Under the pieces are notes generated by a model that was given only the letters and a program-made list of their open reading frames with translations, had not been told where the DNA came from and ran no database searches. A stretch of DNA of 64,000 bases from Rhodospirillaceae bacterium (lineage in GTDB: Bacteria > Pseudomonadota > Alphaproteobacteria > UBA6615), in assembly GCA_002713365.1 (NCBI GenBank), contig PASR01000008.1, forward strand, positions 334,363-398,362, read 5' to 3'. Below, in pieces: positions 33,053 through 45,881 of the stretch; position 1 is the first letter of the stretch, and each line of letters starts with the position of its first letter. Made by a program: the position numbers and the translations under genes.

Positions 33053-33899
33053 AGTCAAGGAATCCATGAACACAGAACCTAAAATTGAGCTAAGTAACAC
33101 AGACCAGAATCCAGTGTCTGGATCAATTATGCAGGGTAAACGCGGCTTAATAATGGGCGTGGCAAATGACCATTCAATAGCCTGGGGAATTGCACGCGCA
33201 CTAGCCTCACAAGGGGCTGAACTTGCCTTCACCTACCAGTCCGATTCTTTTGCCAAACGCGTTGAACCGCTGGCGGCCTCTGTTGGAACATCCAAGCTTA
33301 TTGAGTGTGACGTGGCCGACCCCACGAGTATAGAAAAAGCTTTTTCTAAAACCACCATAATTTGGGAAGATCTAGATTTCATTGTTCACGCAATTGCGTA
33401 CTCCGATAAAGAAGAATTAAAAGGAAGATATGTAGACACATCCCAAGAAAACTTTCTTAATACTATGAACATTTCTTGTTACTCATTTACAGCCGTAGCT
33501 CAAAAAGCAGCCCAATTAATGAAAAATGGTGGTGCTATGGTGACCCTAACTTATCATGGGGCACAGCAAGTAATGCCTAACTATAACGTTATGGGGGTTG
33601 CTAAAGCCGCACTTGAGTCATCTGTAAGATATTTAGCAGCTGATTTAGGGCCCGATAAAATTAGAGTGAACGCAATATCAGCTGGCCCCATGCGAACTCT
33701 CGCTGGCTCTGCTGTAGGTTCTGCACGCCAAGTTTACAACTATAATCGTGAAGTTGCTCCGCTAAGAAGAAATGTTATATTGGATGATGTTGGAGGCGCA
33801 GGGCTATACTTGCTGTCTGACCTAGCAAGTGCAGTTACTGGAGAAGTGCATTATGTAGACTGTGGCTTTAAGGCCATAGGGATGCCCTCACCAAAATAA
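33045..33899 (+). CDS. fabI: enoyl-ACP reductase (NADH)
   Basis: 284 aa; [36 protein letters not shown]. Confidence 0.95.
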   Translation: MTEVKESMNTEPKIELSNTDQNPVSGSIMQGKRGLIMGVANDHSIAWGIARALASQGAELAFTYQSDSFAKRVEPLAASVGTSKLIECDVADPTSIEKAFSKTTIIWEDLDFIVHAIAYSDKEELKGRYVDTSQENFLNTMNISCYSFTAVAQKAAQLMKNGGAMVTLTYHGAQQVMPNYNVMGVAKAALESSVRYLAADLGPDKIRVNAISAGPMRTLAGSAVGSARQVYNYNREVAPLRRNVILDDVGGAGLYLLSDLASAVTGEVHYVDCGFKAIGMPSPK

Positions 33900-33928
33900 A
33901 ACCAAGTAAAACCATAGGCGACAGTAGG

Positions 33929-33970
33929 TATATTAGGCGGCCAGATTTAAACCTGAGCCGCCCTTAATAT
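33929..33970. terminator. Convergent fabI/pnp intergenic hairpin, possible bidirectional terminator
   Basis: TATTA-GGCGGC ... GCCGCC-CTTAATA inverted repeat between convergent genes; no strong T tract. Confidence 0.5.
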
Positions 33971-33986
33971 AAACTTTCGATTATTA

Positions 33987-36179
33987 TTATCTATCAGTTG
34001 ATCGAGGACGGCGTGATCGGCGCGACGGGCGTCCTTCACCTCCGCTATCTCCAGAGGCCCGAGGTTCACGCGGAGGACGTGTATCTTCTAACTCTTCGCC
34101 GGTCTCTTGATCTACGAGGCGCATAGAAAGTTTCACCTTTCCTCTATCATCAAGGCCTATAACCTTAACCTTAACCTCATCTCCTTCGTTAACAACATCC
34201 GTCACTTGTGCAACTCTCTCATTCAATATCTCAGAAATATGAACTAAGCCATCTTTAGGGCCAAGAAAATTAACAAATGCTCCAAAGTCCATAACCTTAA
34301 CAACTTTGCCCGTATATATAGCACCGACTTCTGCTTCAGCTACAATATCCTTAATCCAGTCCATTGCTCGCTGAGCTGCATCTCCGTCAGCAGAAGCTAT
34401 TTTAATGAGTCCTTCGTCATTAATGTCAATTTTACATCCAGTTTCCTCACATATTTCTCTTATTACCTTGCCTCCTGTTCCAATAACTTCTCGAATTTTA
34501 TCTGCCGGAACATTCATGGTAGTTATACGAGGAGCATGGGCTGATAGCTCACCTCTTGACTCAGTGAGTGCCTTAGACATTTCACCAAGGATATGCAGAC
34601 GACCGTCTCTTGCTTGCCCCAAAGCAATTTGCATAATTTCTTCAGTTATAGAGGTGATTTTAATGTCCATCTGTAGAGATGTTATACCGGTCTCAGTACC
34701 TGCTACTTTAAAATCGATGTCACCAAGGTGATCCTCATCACCAAGAATATCTGACAAAACAGCATAGCCATCATCTTCTTTTATAAGCCCCATAGCTATT
34801 CCAGCAACAGGGGCCTTTAAGGGTACTCCTGCATCCATCATTGATAATGAGCTACCGCAGACCGTAGCCATAGACGAGGAACCATTTGATTCTGTTATCT
34901 CGGACACAACTCGGATAGTATAAGGAAACTCCTCTTTTGGAGGTAATAATGGGCGAATAGCTCTCCACGCTAACTTACCATGGCCAATTTCTCTCCGCCC
35001 AGGGCCAAACATGCGACCTGCTTCTCCCACAGAATAAGGTGGAAAATTATAGTGCAACATGAAATGTTCACGATACTCACCTTCAAGCGCGTCTATTATC
35101 TGTTCGTCCTGACCAGTGCCCAACGTGGTTACTACCATAGCTTGGGTCTCACCGCGGGTGAAAACAGCAGAGCCATGACTCCTAGGTAACATTGAAACCA
35201 AACAATCTATAGGTCTAACCGTAGTGGTATCACGACCATCTATACGTTTACCAGTATCGAGAATGTCTCTACGAACAATATCTTTTTCTAGGTTTTTAAG
35301 AGGGCTACTTACAATCTTCTCTTCTTCTTCCGAAAGTTGCTCAATAACGGATTTTTTTGCCTCAGATATTTTTTCTTGACGAACTTGCTTAACAGTTTCT
35401 TTATAAGCTTCCCTTAAACCCGCCTCACCCAGTTCTTGTACTTTCTGAGCCAAATCAATAACTTCTTGCGGAGTATCCTCAATTGGCCGTGGTTCTTTAG
35501 CCGCCTGTTCTGCTAATTCTATAATGGCATTAATTACATCTTGGTAAGCTTCATGTCCAAACATTACAGCGCCCAACATAATCTCCTCAGAAAGCTCATT
35601 GGCCTCTGATTCAACCATCAAAACACCCTCTCGAGTTCCTGCAACCACAAGGTCTAACTGGGAATCAGCCATTTGTTCGGCTATTGGGTTTAAAACGTAT
35701 TCACCCTCTATATAACCAACTCTCGCACCAGCAATTGGACCCATGAAAGGTAGGCCTGATATAGTTAACGCTGCAGATGCGCCAACTAGTGCAACAATGT
35801 CTGGATCATTTTCTAAATCATGGGATATTACAGTCGTTATAATCTGTGTTTCACAACGAAAGCTAGGGTGAAATAAAGGACGGACCGGCCTATCAATAAG
35901 CCTTGAAGTAAGAGTCTCTTTCTCTGTTGCGCGTCCTTCACGTTTAAAAAAACCACCAGGTATTTTGCCTGCCGCAAAAGTTTTTTCTTGATAATTAACA
36001 GTTAATGGAAAAAAATCCAGTCCAGCTCTTTGTTCTTTAGCACCGACCACAGTGCATAAAGCTGATGTTTCTCCATATGTAACTAAAACAGCTCCATCAG
36101 CTTGTCGGGCAACTCGACCCGTTTCAAAAATGAGCGGCCTTCCGCCCCATTCAATTTCTTTACGAACGACATCAAACAT
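33987..36179 (-). CDS. pnp: polyribonucleotide nucleotidyltransferase
   Basis: [33 protein letters not shown] and S1 domains at C-terminus; start is codon 20 of ORF 33987-36236. Confidence 0.97.
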   Translation of the reverse strand: MFDVVRKEIEWGGRPLIFETGRVARQADGAVLVTYGETSALCTVVGAKEQRAGLDFFPLTVNYQEKTFAAGKIPGGFFKREGRATEKETLTSRLIDRPVRPLFHPSFRCETQIITTVISHDLENDPDIVALVGASAALTISGLPFMGPIAGARVGYIEGEYVLNPIAEQMADSQLDLVVAGTREGVLMVESEANELSEEIMLGAVMFGHEAYQDVINAIIELAEQAAKEPRPIEDTPQEVIDLAQKVQELGEAGLREAYKETVKQVRQEKISEAKKSVIEQLSEEEEKIVSSPLKNLEKDIVRRDILDTGKRIDGRDTTTVRPIDCLVSMLPRSHGSAVFTRGETQAMVVTTLGTGQDEQIIDALEGEYREHFMLHYNFPPYSVGEAGRMFGPGRREIGHGKLAWRAIRPLLPPKEEFPYTIRVVSEITESNGSSSMATVCGSSLSMMDAGVPLKAPVAGIAMGLIKEDDGYAVLSDILGDEDHLGDIDFKVAGTETGITSLQMDIKITSITEEIMQIALGQARDGRLHILGEMSKALTESRGELSAHAPRITTMNVPADKIREVIGTGGKVIREICEETGCKIDINDEGLIKIASADGDAAQRAMDWIKDIVAEAEVGAIYTGKVVKVMDFGAFVNFLGPKDGLVHISEILNERVAQVTDVVNEGDEVKVKVIGLDDRGKVKLSMRLVDQETGEELEDTRPPREPRASGDSGGEGRPSRRSRRPRSTDR

Positions 36180-36375
36180 ATATTTACCCCAACTTACTTC
36201 AGCCATCCAAGCCACTCTCGAATGACTGACCCGCACATAGGCGGGATATCAAATACTACTGGTATATTTAACCTAAAGCAGCATGTGCGCAGCGGATCCG
36301 CGCTACGACCGGTATCGCCGAATTGCGCAACCGAATCGGTGTTTCATATTTATAGATAAACATTATAAAATATTA

Positions 36376-36645
36376 TTATCGACGAAGACCTAGACGATCC
36401 ACTAATACTTTATAACGTTCTTCGCTCTTGCGCTTTGTGTAATTTAACAGCCTACGCCTTTGCCCCACCATAAGCAGCAGCCCTCGGCGCGAATGATGGT
36501 CTTTTGCGTGAGTTTTTAAATGTTCAGTTAAATTTATAATACGCTCAGTCAAAACAGCAACCTGCACTTCAGGTGAGCCTGTATCATCTTCTTTGGTTTG
36601 AAATTCTTTAATAACTTCAGCTTTACGGTGTGATGTAATCGACAT
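36376..36645 (-). CDS. rpsO: 30S ribosomal protein S15
   Basis: [56 protein letters not shown]. Confidence 0.97.
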   Translation of the reverse strand: MSITSHRKAEVIKEFQTKEDDTGSPEVQVAVLTERIINLTEHLKTHAKDHHSRRGLLLMVGQRRRLLNYTKRKSEERYKVLVDRLGLRR

Positions 36646-36662
36646 TTTAACTTCTCCCGGTA

Positions 36663-37589
36663 TCAAAGGTTTAATACACGAATAGGGCGGATTTTTATTC
36701 CGTCAACACGAACCAGGGCTACAGGCCCAGTCGTCTCAACTGCCAGGACAATTCCTTTATCGCCCACCGCCTCAATCTGTTTTCGATTCTGCTCTTCCAG
36801 AACCTGAATCGCCTGCCCATTACGTAACCGCAATGCTTCTGTATCCGATATATTCAGAGACGGGATACCGTCCAGCGCTGTCTCAATCGGAAGCAGGATT
36901 GGATACTTAGCCGCACTATGACCAAGTTTTTTAATTTTTGCCAGCGAAATTGCTTCAGATACGTTAAAAGGGCCAACTGAAATTCGCTTCAAATCAGATA
37001 AATAGCCACATGTCCCCAACTCGGCGGCTAAATCACGGGCAAGTCCACGCATATAAGCCCCTTTACCGCTTTTAACTGAAAAGACAGCACTATCTCTATT
37101 ATTTACGTACATTAACTCAAATGACAAGATCGTTATCTCCCTTGGTGACAATTTTACATCCTCACCAGACCTTGCCAGTGCATAAGCCCTAACTCCATCT
37201 ACCATTATAGCAGAATAAGCAGGGGGCACCTGAATAATATTTCCTATAAAAAGGGGCAGTTTAGCAATTATATCAGATTCTCTTGGTCTGGAGTTAGAAA
37301 CCTCAATCGTGCTTCCTTGTTCATCATCAGTGTCTCTTCTTTCACCCCAGTTAATTGTAAATACATATTCTTTATGTGCATTCACTGCGAAAGGCACTGT
37401 TTTAGTTGCCTCTCCTAAAGCCATAGGTAAAACTCCACTTGCGGATGGATCCAAAGTTCCGGCATGCCCTAACTTAGCTGCCTCAGTCGTACGCCTAACA
37501 ATATTTACACATGAGGCAGAAGTCATACCTGCAGGCTTATCAACATTAATCCACCCATTAATAATTCTACCACCACGCCTACGACCCAT
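36663..37589 (-). CDS. truB: tRNA pseudouridine(55) synthase
   Basis: 308 aa; [29 protein letters not shown]. Confidence 0.95.
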   Translation of the reverse strand: MGRRRGGRIINGWINVDKPAGMTSASCVNIVRRTTEAAKLGHAGTLDPSASGVLPMALGEATKTVPFAVNAHKEYVFTINWGERRDTDDEQGSTIEVSNSRPRESDIIAKLPLFIGNIIQVPPAYSAIMVDGVRAYALARSGEDVKLSPREITILSFELMYVNNRDSAVFSVKSGKGAYMRGLARDLAAELGTCGYLSDLKRISVGPFNVSEAISLAKIKKLGHSAAKYPILLPIETALDGIPSLNISDTEALRLRNGQAIQVLEEQNRKQIEAVGDKGIVLAVETTGPVALVRVDGIKIRPIRVLNL

Positions 37590-37998
37590 TTTCTCCCTCC
37601 TGGTTGAAGCGAGGTTTTCCAGTATGATTTTTATTAATAATCATCTCTATACGTTCTGCATTATCAAAGCTATCATCGTACTCAAACTTAAGGTTAGGAG
37701 TGTGTCGTAATTTAATGCTACCCGCCAATTGGCCGCGTATATAGCTAGCGGCACGGCTGAGTGCAGGCAATATTTTTTCGGGGTCTCCTATTAGAGGAAT
37801 AACAAATACTGTTGCATTACGCATATCAGGACTTACTTTAACTTCTGTTACAGTAATTGGCTGATCAACTAATTCTGGATCACGAAAATTAGCCTGTAAA
37901 ACCATTTGCGACAATGCATGCCGTATTTCCTCAGAAACGCGAAGTTGCCGCTGACTTGGAGCTCTACTCGTACCGGCACTATTAGCTTTTTTTCTCAT
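37579..37998 (-). CDS. rbfA: ribosome-binding factor A
   Basis: 139 aa; RQLRVSEEIRHALSQMV, VTEVKVSPDMRNATVFV, IRGQLAGSIKLRHTPNLKFEYD. Confidence 0.93.
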   Translation of the reverse strand: MRKKANSAGTSRAPSQRQLRVSEEIRHALSQMVLQANFRDPELVDQPITVTEVKVSPDMRNATVFVIPLIGDPEKILPALSRAASYIRGQLAGSIKLRHTPNLKFEYDDSFDNAERIEMIINKNHTGKPRFNQEGENGS

Positions 37999-38109
37999 TG
38001 ATTACATTCCATAAATCACCTTTAAGACTTCAAAGGGATTCTTAAGGGGTATCCTCGTGTGATACACATCACCTATTTAGTGGTAATTACTATCCTGGCC
38101 TAATTTAGA

Positions 38110-40785
38110 TTAATTTAATTCAAGTTGGCGGGCGATCTCTTCTACCTCATAACACTCGATAACGTCACCGACTTGTATATCGTTATAATTTTCTAAGGCC
38201 ATGCCACATTCAAAACTATTCTGAACTTCCCGTACATCGTCCTTAAACCTTTTCAGCTGTGCAAGGTCTCCTTCATAGACAACAACGCTATCTCTTAATA
38301 GGCGTACTTTCGCACCTCGTTTGACTAGTCCTGAAGTAATCATACAACCAGCAACTTTGCCAATTTTGGATACACTAAATACCTCACGAATCTCGGCATT
38401 TCCCAGATGATTCTCAAGTAAAGTTGGCGATAATTTACCCTCAAGAAGGGCTTTTACATCATCAACAACGTTATAGATAATATTATAATAACGTATATCA
38501 ACTCCATCACGCTTTGCTTGCTCTCTAGCCTGAGGTATTGCTCTAACATTAAACCCAATAACTAAGCCACCAGAAGCTGCGGCCAATGAAATATCTGACT
38601 CATTTATGCCCCCCACCCCAGAATGCAATACTTCTACTCTTACTTCGTCATTAGACATTTTTTGTAAAGAAGCAATTATTGCCTCTACAGAGCCCTGAAC
38701 ATCGCCTTTGACAACAATTGGAACAAGTGCGGCTTCACCCGCTGATATCTGATCAAACATCTCATCCAAGGTACCCCTAGCTTCATTAGAAGCACGACGA
38801 CTTTTTAATATTTCTGCTCTGTACTCAACAATTTCTCGAGCCCTAGATTCATTTTCAACAACGGCAAAGTCATCACCAGCCTGGGGCGTTGCATTAAACC
38901 CAAGGACTTCTACTGGCATAGAAGGAAGGCCCAAACCAACATTTTCAGCGCGATCATTAATTACAGCCCGAGTGCGCCCCCATTCGGCGCCCGCTACAAA
39001 TATATCACCCACCTTAAGTGTTCCACCCTGAATCAAAACCGTAGCCACCGCACCCCGACCTTTCTCCAATTTAGCCTCAACAATTGAGCCATAAGCCTGA
39101 CGATCAGGGTTAGCCTTCAGCTCCAAAAGTTCAGCCTGAAGCACAATAGATTCAGTCAGTGTATCCAAACCTATTTTCTCGGTTGCCGAAACCTCTACAC
39201 ATTGAACTTCACCACCCATATCTTCAGAAACTATCTCATGTGTAAGTAATTCAGTTTTAATACGGGCCGGATCAGCCTCTGGTCTGTCAATTTTATTAAT
39301 AGCTACAATAATTGGCACATTCGCGGCCCGAGCATGGTTAATAGCCTCTATTGTTTGAGGTTGTACGCTATCATCAGCTGCAACAACTAAGATAACTAGA
39401 TCAGTAACATTGGTTCCACGTTGCCGCATCGCCGTAAATGCAGCGTGGCCAGGCGTATCTAAAAATGTTATTTTTTCACCTGAGGAAAGCTCAACTTGAT
39501 AAGCACCGATATGTTGCGTTATCCCTCCAGCTTCCCTGCTAACCACATCCGTTTCTCGCAAAGCGTCCAGCAAAGATGTTTTACCGTGGTCAACGTGCCC
39601 CATAATTGTAACCACCGCACCCCTTGGAACACCCGTTCCTTCGTCTTCTTCAAGATTAGCTCCTAGCCCAATTTCAACATCAGATGCTGAAACTAACTTT
39701 ATCTCATGACCAAATTCCTCTGCTACGACCTGAGCAACATCCTGGCCAATAATCTGGCTAGGTGTCGCCATAGTCCCCATATTCATTAATGATTTAATTA
39801 CCTCGTTAGCCCGGACTGCCATACGGTTTGCTAGCTCACCAACAGTTATAGTATCAGGGATTTGAACTTCACGAATTATCTTTTTTTGCGACTGCGCCCG
39901 GCCTGACTCGCCTTGAACCCGACGACGTTCACGTTCTTGTCTACGCCTAAAAGCAGCAACCGAGCGCTGGCGAGCGCCATCTTCTTCATCCAGAGCTTCA
40001 GATATAGTTAATTTTCCACTACGCCGACGGCGCTGTTCTGCATTAGGCTTAGGCCCTGATACACGTGCATCAGATCTGGTACTAGAACCTCGCTCGCGAC
40101 CACGAACAGGCTCCTCCTCGCCGGCTTCTGCTTCGCTATCAACTGCCTCAGCTCTACGCCTCGCCAATTCATTGGCACGTATTGCTGCTTCATCGGCGGC
40201 CTTTACTGCTGCGGCCTCCACTTCACGCCTAGCCGCTTCTTCTTCCTCCCGCTGTTCAGCAAGAGATTTAGGGGCCTGCTTTGTTTCCTTCTTCTGATCG
40301 ACTATTGGGGCCGCCTCGATTTCAGCCTCTGGCTCTGGTTTTTTTGCCTCCTGTACTGATTCTTCTTCAAGTTCTAAAGCGGCCTTACGAGAAGCCTCTA
40401 AAGCAACCCTTTCGGCCTCTTCGACCCGAGCAGCTTCAGCCATTTTACGCGCATCCTCAAGGGCTCTCACTCTAGTAGCTTGTTCCGCCTCGGTAAGAGT
40501 TCTGGCAGGAGGGGTTTCCACCACAGGTTCTACAGGTTTTGTCTCAACAGGTTTTTCAACCTCGACCTTTACCTCAGCCGGTGCCTTTACCTCCGTCATT
40601 TCTCCACCGGCATCCTGACGGAAAGTTCTTTTTTTCTTTACCTCTACTGCAACTGTTTTTGAACGACCGTGACTGAAACTTTGTTTTACTTGGCCGCCTT
40701 CAACAGTTTTATTAAGCTCTAATCGTCCTGGACGCGACAAAGTCAGAGGCTTTTTCTTTTCGTTGTTTTTTTCAGTTGTCGCCAT
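38110..40785 (-). CDS. infB: translation initiation factor IF-2
   Basis: GTPase motifs [27 protein letters not shown]; low-complexity E/A/R-rich N-terminal region; start taken as MATTEKNN. Confidence 0.97.
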   Translation of the reverse strand: MATTEKNNEKKKPLTLSRPGRLELNKTVEGGQVKQSFSHGRSKTVAVEVKKKRTFRQDAGGEMTEVKAPAEVKVEVEKPVETKPVEPVVETPPARTLTEAEQATRVRALEDARKMAEAARVEEAERVALEASRKAALELEEESVQEAKKPEPEAEIEAAPIVDQKKETKQAPKSLAEQREEEEAARREVEAAAVKAADEAAIRANELARRRAEAVDSEAEAGEEEPVRGRERGSSTRSDARVSGPKPNAEQRRRRSGKLTISEALDEEDGARQRSVAAFRRRQERERRRVQGESGRAQSQKKIIREVQIPDTITVGELANRMAVRANEVIKSLMNMGTMATPSQIIGQDVAQVVAEEFGHEIKLVSASDVEIGLGANLEEDEGTGVPRGAVVTIMGHVDHGKTSLLDALRETDVVSREAGGITQHIGAYQVELSSGEKITFLDTPGHAAFTAMRQRGTNVTDLVILVVAADDSVQPQTIEAINHARAANVPIIVAINKIDRPEADPARIKTELLTHEIVSEDMGGEVQCVEVSATEKIGLDTLTESIVLQAELLELKANPDRQAYGSIVEAKLEKGRGAVATVLIQGGTLKVGDIFVAGAEWGRTRAVINDRAENVGLGLPSMPVEVLGFNATPQAGDDFAVVENESRAREIVEYRAEILKSRRASNEARGTLDEMFDQISAGEAALVPIVVKGDVQGSVEAIIASLQKMSNDEVRVEVLHSGVGGINESDISLAAASGGLVIGFNVRAIPQAREQAKRDGVDIRYYNIIYNVVDDVKALLEGKLSPTLLENHLGNAEIREVFSVSKIGKVAGCMITSGLVKRGAKVRLLRDSVVVYEGDLAQLKRFKDDVREVQNSFECGMALENYNDIQVGDVIECYEVEEIARQLELN

Positions 40786-40789
40786 TTTT

Positions 40790-41542
40790 CTATTCCACAC
40801 TCACCAAGTTTAGAGATGCCGTCTCAGATCCCTTAAAGCAGGCTATATCATAATCGCCTCGATAAACAGCTAGACGCTTTGCTGCCCTGTATAGTTGATC
40901 GCGAGCTATGTCTGTTTCCACTAATCCATGCATAAATTGATTGCGACCAATAGCTTTTCCCATAGCTTTAGAATCAAATAGTACAAATTTTTTTATATTG
41001 GCCCCTGATTCTCCTAATCTATCTGCAAGTGCTTTTAATTTATTCTGCCCATCAGAAGAAGCATCTTTCGCTGTAATTAATATAGCTGACTTAACGAATA
41101 CAGACTTATCTAATCCTCTATTAACAGACATCTTCTTGAGCGCAGAGCGCACTTGTTCAAAACCTACAACTATTTTCCCTGCTCGGCGAGCCAATCCCAG
41201 AGAAAACAAGCCCCTCTTAGCTAATTCAACATCAATTAAATTAGCTAAAAATTCTCCATTGTCTTTCCCCAAAGGTTTTACCGATCGACGGGCCACACGT
41301 TGAAAAGCTCCAGTAGATGTTGCCTTAAGTATCATATCATACTGACCGGTTAACCAAAGACCACGACCTGGCAAACTCTCAGAGAGGTCTGGAACAATAT
41401 TACCATCGGAATCAATAACAAACCTTATTAAAAATTCAGTAGGTAATTTTTTCCCAGATAATATACATCTACGCCAAACCACTTTGTTATCAAAGGAGGT
41501 GGTTCCTGTTTCCCTGTTTCTGGCTAAAGCTATTTTGTTCAT
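40790..41542 (-). CDS. YlxR (DUF448)/L7Ae-like RNA-binding protein
   Basis: 250 aa; [21 protein letters not shown] and [22 protein letters not shown]; between nusA and infB. Confidence 0.88.
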   Translation of the reverse strand: MNKIALARNRETGTTSFDNKVVWRRCILSGKKLPTEFLIRFVIDSDGNIVPDLSESLPGRGLWLTGQYDMILKATSTGAFQRVARRSVKPLGKDNGEFLANLIDVELAKRGLFSLGLARRAGKIVVGFEQVRSALKKMSVNRGLDKSVFVKSAILITAKDASSDGQNKLKALADRLGESGANIKKFVLFDSKAMGKAIGRNQFMHGLVETDIARDQLYRAAKRLAVYRGDYDIACFKGSETASLNLVSVE

Positions 41543-41557
41543 TTACCCTACCGTTTT

Positions 41558-43255
41558 TCACTCGCCAGCATCAGATGAATTATCAAACAATGCATCCGCC
41601 TCGCTTTTTGCTGCTTCAGAACTTACCCCAACCTCAGCTTCTGCATCCAAATTATCTTCATCTAAGGGTTCAGGCTTAATAACATCATCCCCATATATGA
41701 TTTGCCGTGCTGCCATAATAATCGAGTTTGCTTCATCACCATGCAGAGGGCTATGCCTAACAAGGCGACCAACATCACTTTCTGACATTTCCCACAGATC
41801 ATCAACCTTAACTTCAGTCTCAATTTCCATAAGTAGAAATCTTAGCTCGTCCGGGGTTAAACCGGCAATGTCATCGACAGTTCGCGTTCCCTTGCGCCCC
41901 AGCAAGACAGTTTGCGCTAGAGTAAGCCTCTGCATATTGACCACGGCTTCCTCCACACCAAGTTTTTTCCGCTCAAGGTCTAAAGATTTATCACGCTCTT
42001 CTAGCCAGTTGCGCGCTCTTTCTTGCAATTCTTCTGAAATTTCTTCATCAAAACCTTCAATCGTCGACAAATCCTCCCTAGGAACAAACGCAACCTCTTC
42101 TACTGACGCAAACCCTTCGGTTACCATTAGGTGCGCTATAACATCTTCGATGTCGAGTGCTTCAATAAACATTTGACTGCGTGTATTAAATTCTTCTTGT
42201 CTCCTCTTTGATTCTTCTTCTTCAGTTAAAATATCAATATCCCAACCACTTAACATAGACGCCAATCGAACATTCTGCCCTCGACGACCAATCGCCAGAG
42301 ATAACTGCTCATCAGGAACAACCACTTCTATGTTGTGGGCATCTTCGTCTATAACAACCTTAGTAACTTCTGCTGGAGCAAGGGCATTAACTACAAATGT
42401 AGCTGTATCGGGCGACCACGGTATAATATCAATTTTTTCACCTTGTAGTTCGCCTACTACAGCTTGTACTCGGCTACCACGCATCCCGACACAAGCACCT
42501 ACAGGATCTATTGAGCCATCTTTAGAAATAACAGCAATTTTAGCACGGCTACCTGGATCACGTGCCGCTGAACGTATTTCAATAATAGAATCATATATTT
42601 CAGGGACCTCTTGCGCAAACAAAGCCTTCATAAACTCTGGACGAGTGCGAGTTAAAAATATTTGTGGCCCTCTTGGTTCACGACGAACATCAAATATGTA
42701 TGCTCGTACTCTGTCACCAGTTCGAAAATTTTCACGCGGTAGACTTTCATCGCGCCTTAAAATTGCCTCACCCCGCCCCAAGTCAACAGTCACGTTCCCA
42801 TATTCAACGCGCTTTACTAAGCCGTTAACTATTTCTCCTGCTCGATCCTTATACTCTTCATACTGTCGCTCCCGTTCTGCATCTCTCACTCTCTGAACTA
42901 TAACTTGTTTTGCCGTTTGAGCGGCAATACGGCCAAAGTCAATAGGGGGCAATTCATCAATTAAAAAATCACCAACTATAGCATCATCTTTTTCACGATG
43001 AGCTTGCTCAAGAGTTAATTGGGTATGCTCGTCTTCTACCATCGCGACTACTTCCCGATAGCGTGAAAGGGATATATGACCAGTTTCTCTACCTATAGTT
43101 ACCCGGATATCGTGTTCTGGACCGTATTTTGAGCGACCGGCTTTCTGTATGGCTTGCTCCATGGCCTCCAAAACCTCTTCTCGCTCAATACCCTTATCTC
43201 GCGCAACAGCATCAGCAACAGCCAACATTTCTATCCTACTTGGGCCTCCGTCCAT
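41558..43255 (-). CDS. nusA: transcription termination/antitermination factor NusA
   Basis: 565 aa; S1/KH domains (PVGACVGMRGSRVQAVVGELQGEKIDIIPW), C-terminal acidic helix-hairpin-helix repeats. Confidence 0.96.
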   Translation of the reverse strand: MDGGPSRIEMLAVADAVARDKGIEREEVLEAMEQAIQKAGRSKYGPEHDIRVTIGRETGHISLSRYREVVAMVEDEHTQLTLEQAHREKDDAIVGDFLIDELPPIDFGRIAAQTAKQVIVQRVRDAERERQYEEYKDRAGEIVNGLVKRVEYGNVTVDLGRGEAILRRDESLPRENFRTGDRVRAYIFDVRREPRGPQIFLTRTRPEFMKALFAQEVPEIYDSIIEIRSAARDPGSRAKIAVISKDGSIDPVGACVGMRGSRVQAVVGELQGEKIDIIPWSPDTATFVVNALAPAEVTKVVIDEDAHNIEVVVPDEQLSLAIGRRGQNVRLASMLSGWDIDILTEEEESKRRQEEFNTRSQMFIEALDIEDVIAHLMVTEGFASVEEVAFVPREDLSTIEGFDEEISEELQERARNWLEERDKSLDLERKKLGVEEAVVNMQRLTLAQTVLLGRKGTRTVDDIAGLTPDELRFLLMEIETEVKVDDLWEMSESDVGRLVRHSPLHGDEANSIIMAARQIIYGDDVIKPEPLDEDNLDAEAEVGVSSEAAKSEADALFDNSSDAGE

Positions 43256-43266
43256 ATCTCTTACCC

Positions 43267-43788
43267 TTATTTGTTTTGTGCACGCTGAAAATCAGCAAGA
43301 AGCTTATCAGTTAGCACTATTTTAGCTTTCTCTATTGCCTCAAATGGAAGTGCAAATTCTCTTTCAACTGACTCAATAGGGACAACAATTTTTACAAAGC
43401 CTTCCTCTAGCCCAAGTAGACGCCCCCGGTATCTACGACGACCTTCAAAGGGGTCTTTTAGTTCAACTCTAGCTTCACTTCCACTATAAGTCTGAAAATC
43501 CTTAGCACGAGTTAGTGGCCTATCAAGGCCAGGAGAACTTACTTCAAGCTCATAGGGGTTTGTAATCGGATCGGCCACATCGAGTAAAACTGAAACAGTA
43601 CGACTAACTATTGCACAATCCTCAACCCCTACTTCATCTCCATCGGCACGGTCAATCATAAGTTGTAAAGTTGCCTTTCCATCATCATTGAATCTTACGC
43701 GCACAACCTCATAGCCCAGATCAACTAACGACGGCTCAACCACCCCCAAGACTGCGTCAGTTTTTACCGTTTCACTTACAAGGTTCAT
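43267..43788 (-). CDS. rimP: ribosome maturation factor RimP
   Basis: 173 aa; VEDCAIVSRTVSVLLDVADPITNPYELEVSSPGLDRPL. Confidence 0.95.
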   Translation of the reverse strand: MNLVSETVKTDAVLGVVEPSLVDLGYEVVRVRFNDDGKATLQLMIDRADGDEVGVEDCAIVSRTVSVLLDVADPITNPYELEVSSPGLDRPLTRAKDFQTYSGSEARVELKDPFEGRRRYRGRLLGLEEGFVKIVVPIESVEREFALPFEAIEKAKIVLTDKLLADFQRAQNK

Positions 43789-43851
43789 TTAGTTTTTTTC
43801 TCTTCTATTTCAATCCAAATAAATTTAATAAATCACGTCTAAGAACAGGCA

Positions 43852-43885
43852 ATAAAAAAGGTGGCTCCGGCTTTCCCGGGCCACC
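43852..43885 (-). terminator. Rho-independent terminator downstream of metK-trmB
   Basis: minus strand GGTGGCCCGGGAAAGCCGGAGCCACCTTTTTTATT. Confidence 0.8.
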
Positions 43886-43973
43886 CCTTATTCACCCGTT
43901 TCCAGGTAACTGGGATTTATAATCCTAACTATATGCAAAAACAGCAAAAATGCAAGCTAACTTAGTAAAATAT

Positions 43974-44672
43974 CTAAGCACGATGGCGGCGTATAAACCT
44001 TAAAAAAACAGGACCCTTGCCACCGGACTTATTCTTTTTCTCATATCTTGTCGATGGCCAGTCATCAGGCCTTAACCGCCAATCATCAGAACGTTTTGCT
44101 AGCCAATCAAATGAACTATGTGAAATTCCTAGCCTCAGTATCGAGGCTGCATAATCTGCATCATCTGTAGCTAGTCTCAATTCTGCTCCATCAGCCATAA
44201 TATCAGCTAGCCTATCTAGTGTTTCTTGACTTACCAATCTACGTTTATGATGGCGTAACTTAGGCCAAGGGTCAGGAAAAAGTATAAAAACGCGTCCGAT
44301 AGAACAATCAGGGAGTTTATCTAATAAAGGCCTTACATCTTCTGGTAAAATCCTGATGTTTTCAACGTCGCTATCTTCAATATAAGACAGCAAACAAGAA
44401 ACACCATTCATAAAAGGCTCAGCTCCAATTAATCCTACATTTTTATAATTCTTTGCCTGCCATATTAAATGCTCCCCATTTCCAAAACCTATCTCCAACC
44501 AAATCTCATCCACTGGATCTTTAAATAGATTTGTCAAATCCAGGTTTCTAGAATCAACTGTTAATTGTAATTCATAATTTGGTAGCAGATTATCAAGTAA
44601 TCTTTGTCTCTTTTTTCTAAGCCGGCGACCTCGACGCCGACCATGAAAACGTTTGTCTTCTAAAGTTGACAA
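43974..44672 (-). CDS. trmB: tRNA (guanine-N7)-methyltransferase
   Basis: 232 aa; WLEIGFGNGEHL, IFILFPDPWPKLRHHKRRLV-like segment. Confidence 0.94.
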   Translation of the reverse strand: MSTLEDKRFHGRRRGRRLRKKRQRLLDNLLPNYELQLTVDSRNLDLTNLFKDPVDEIWLEIGFGNGEHLIWQAKNYKNVGLIGAEPFMNGVSCLLSYIEDSDVENIRILPEDVRPLLDKLPDCSIGRVFILFPDPWPKLRHHKRRLVSQETLDRLADIMADGAELRLATDDADYAASILRLGISHSSFDWLAKRSDDWRLRPDDWPSTRYEKKNKSGGKGPVFLRFIRRHRA

Positions 44673-44714
44673 TTGCGAAACCCAAACGTACCGTTTTTAA
44701 ATAAGACTAAAACC

Positions 44715-45881
44715 CTAGAATGCACTGGCAAGTTCTTCAGATAAATCAGTCTTTTCCCAAGAAAAACCTCCATCGTTTTCCGACTTCCTACCGAAATGTC
44801 CATAAGCAGCAGTTCTAGCGTATATAGGTTTACTAAGCCCAAGATGTTCACGTATGCCTCGCGGTGTCAAATCCATGACTTCTCTTAATACATTTGAAAG
44901 CTTGCCTTCTTCCACTTGTCCGGTACCATGAGTATCTACATAGACTGATAAAGGATGAGAGACCCCAATTGCATAAGCTATCTGAATAGTACATTTATCT
45001 GCTAAACCCGCTGCAACTACATTTTTTGCAAGATATCTGGTTGCATAGGCAGCTGACCTATCAACCTTAGTAGGGTCTTTACCAGAAAATGCACCTCCTC
45101 CATGAGGAGCTGCACCACCATAAGTATCAACAATTATTTTGCGGCCTGTTAAACCAGAATCACCATCAGGGCCACCTATAACAAATCGGCCCGTTGGATT
45201 CACATAGAAGTTGTTCTCCTCGCACATCCAGCCATCAGGCAGAATTTGAAGAACGTAAGGTCTAACAATCTCACGCACTTCTTCTTGACCGAGCAAATCT
45301 GAATGTTGTGTTGATACAACTACCGACTCTGCACAAACAGGTATTCCGTTTTCATAACGCAGGGTTATTTGGCTCTTAGAATCAGGCCCAAGAGCAGGCT
45401 CTTTACCTAAGTGACGTGCCTTAGAAAGAGATTTAAGAATTGCGTGTGCATAAAAGATTGGGGCAGGCATAAGTGCTGGTGTTTCTTTACAAGCGTATCC
45501 AAACATAAGGCCTTGATCACCCGCCCCCTCGTCTTTATTACCATCAGCATCTACCCCCATAGCAATATCTGATGATTGAGAATGCACAAAACAATCAACT
45601 ATCATTTTTTCCCAATGAAACCCTTCTTGTTCATAACCGATATCTCTCACAGCATCACGAGCAATAGATATCATTTTATCAGAATTTATAGAGCCAGGCC
45701 CACGTACTTCTCCAGCCATAACCACCCGATTAGTAGTCGTTAATGTTTCTATAGCCACACGACTAAACGGGTCTACTGATAAAAAACTGTCTACCAACTC
45801 ATCTGAAATGCGGTCGCAAACCTTGTCCGGATGACCTTCGGAAACCGACTCGCTGGTAAAAAGATAATCACTTTTAGACAA
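44715..45881 (-). CDS. metK: S-adenosylmethionine synthetase
   Basis: 388 aa; [54 protein letters not shown] start with upstream GGGAG. Confidence 0.97.
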   Translation of the reverse strand: MSKSDYLFTSESVSEGHPDKVCDRISDELVDSFLSVDPFSRVAIETLTTTNRVVMAGEVRGPGSINSDKMISIARDAVRDIGYEQEGFHWEKMIVDCFVHSQSSDIAMGVDADGNKDEGAGDQGLMFGYACKETPALMPAPIFYAHAILKSLSKARHLGKEPALGPDSKSQITLRYENGIPVCAESVVVSTQHSDLLGQEEVREIVRPYVLQILPDGWMCEENNFYVNPTGRFVIGGPDGDSGLTGRKIIVDTYGGAAPHGGGAFSGKDPTKVDRSAAYATRYLAKNVVAAGLADKCTIQIAYAIGVSHPLSVYVDTHGTGQVEEGKLSNVLREVMDLTPRGIREHLGLSKPIYARTAAYGHFGRKSENDGGFSWEKTDLSEELASAF

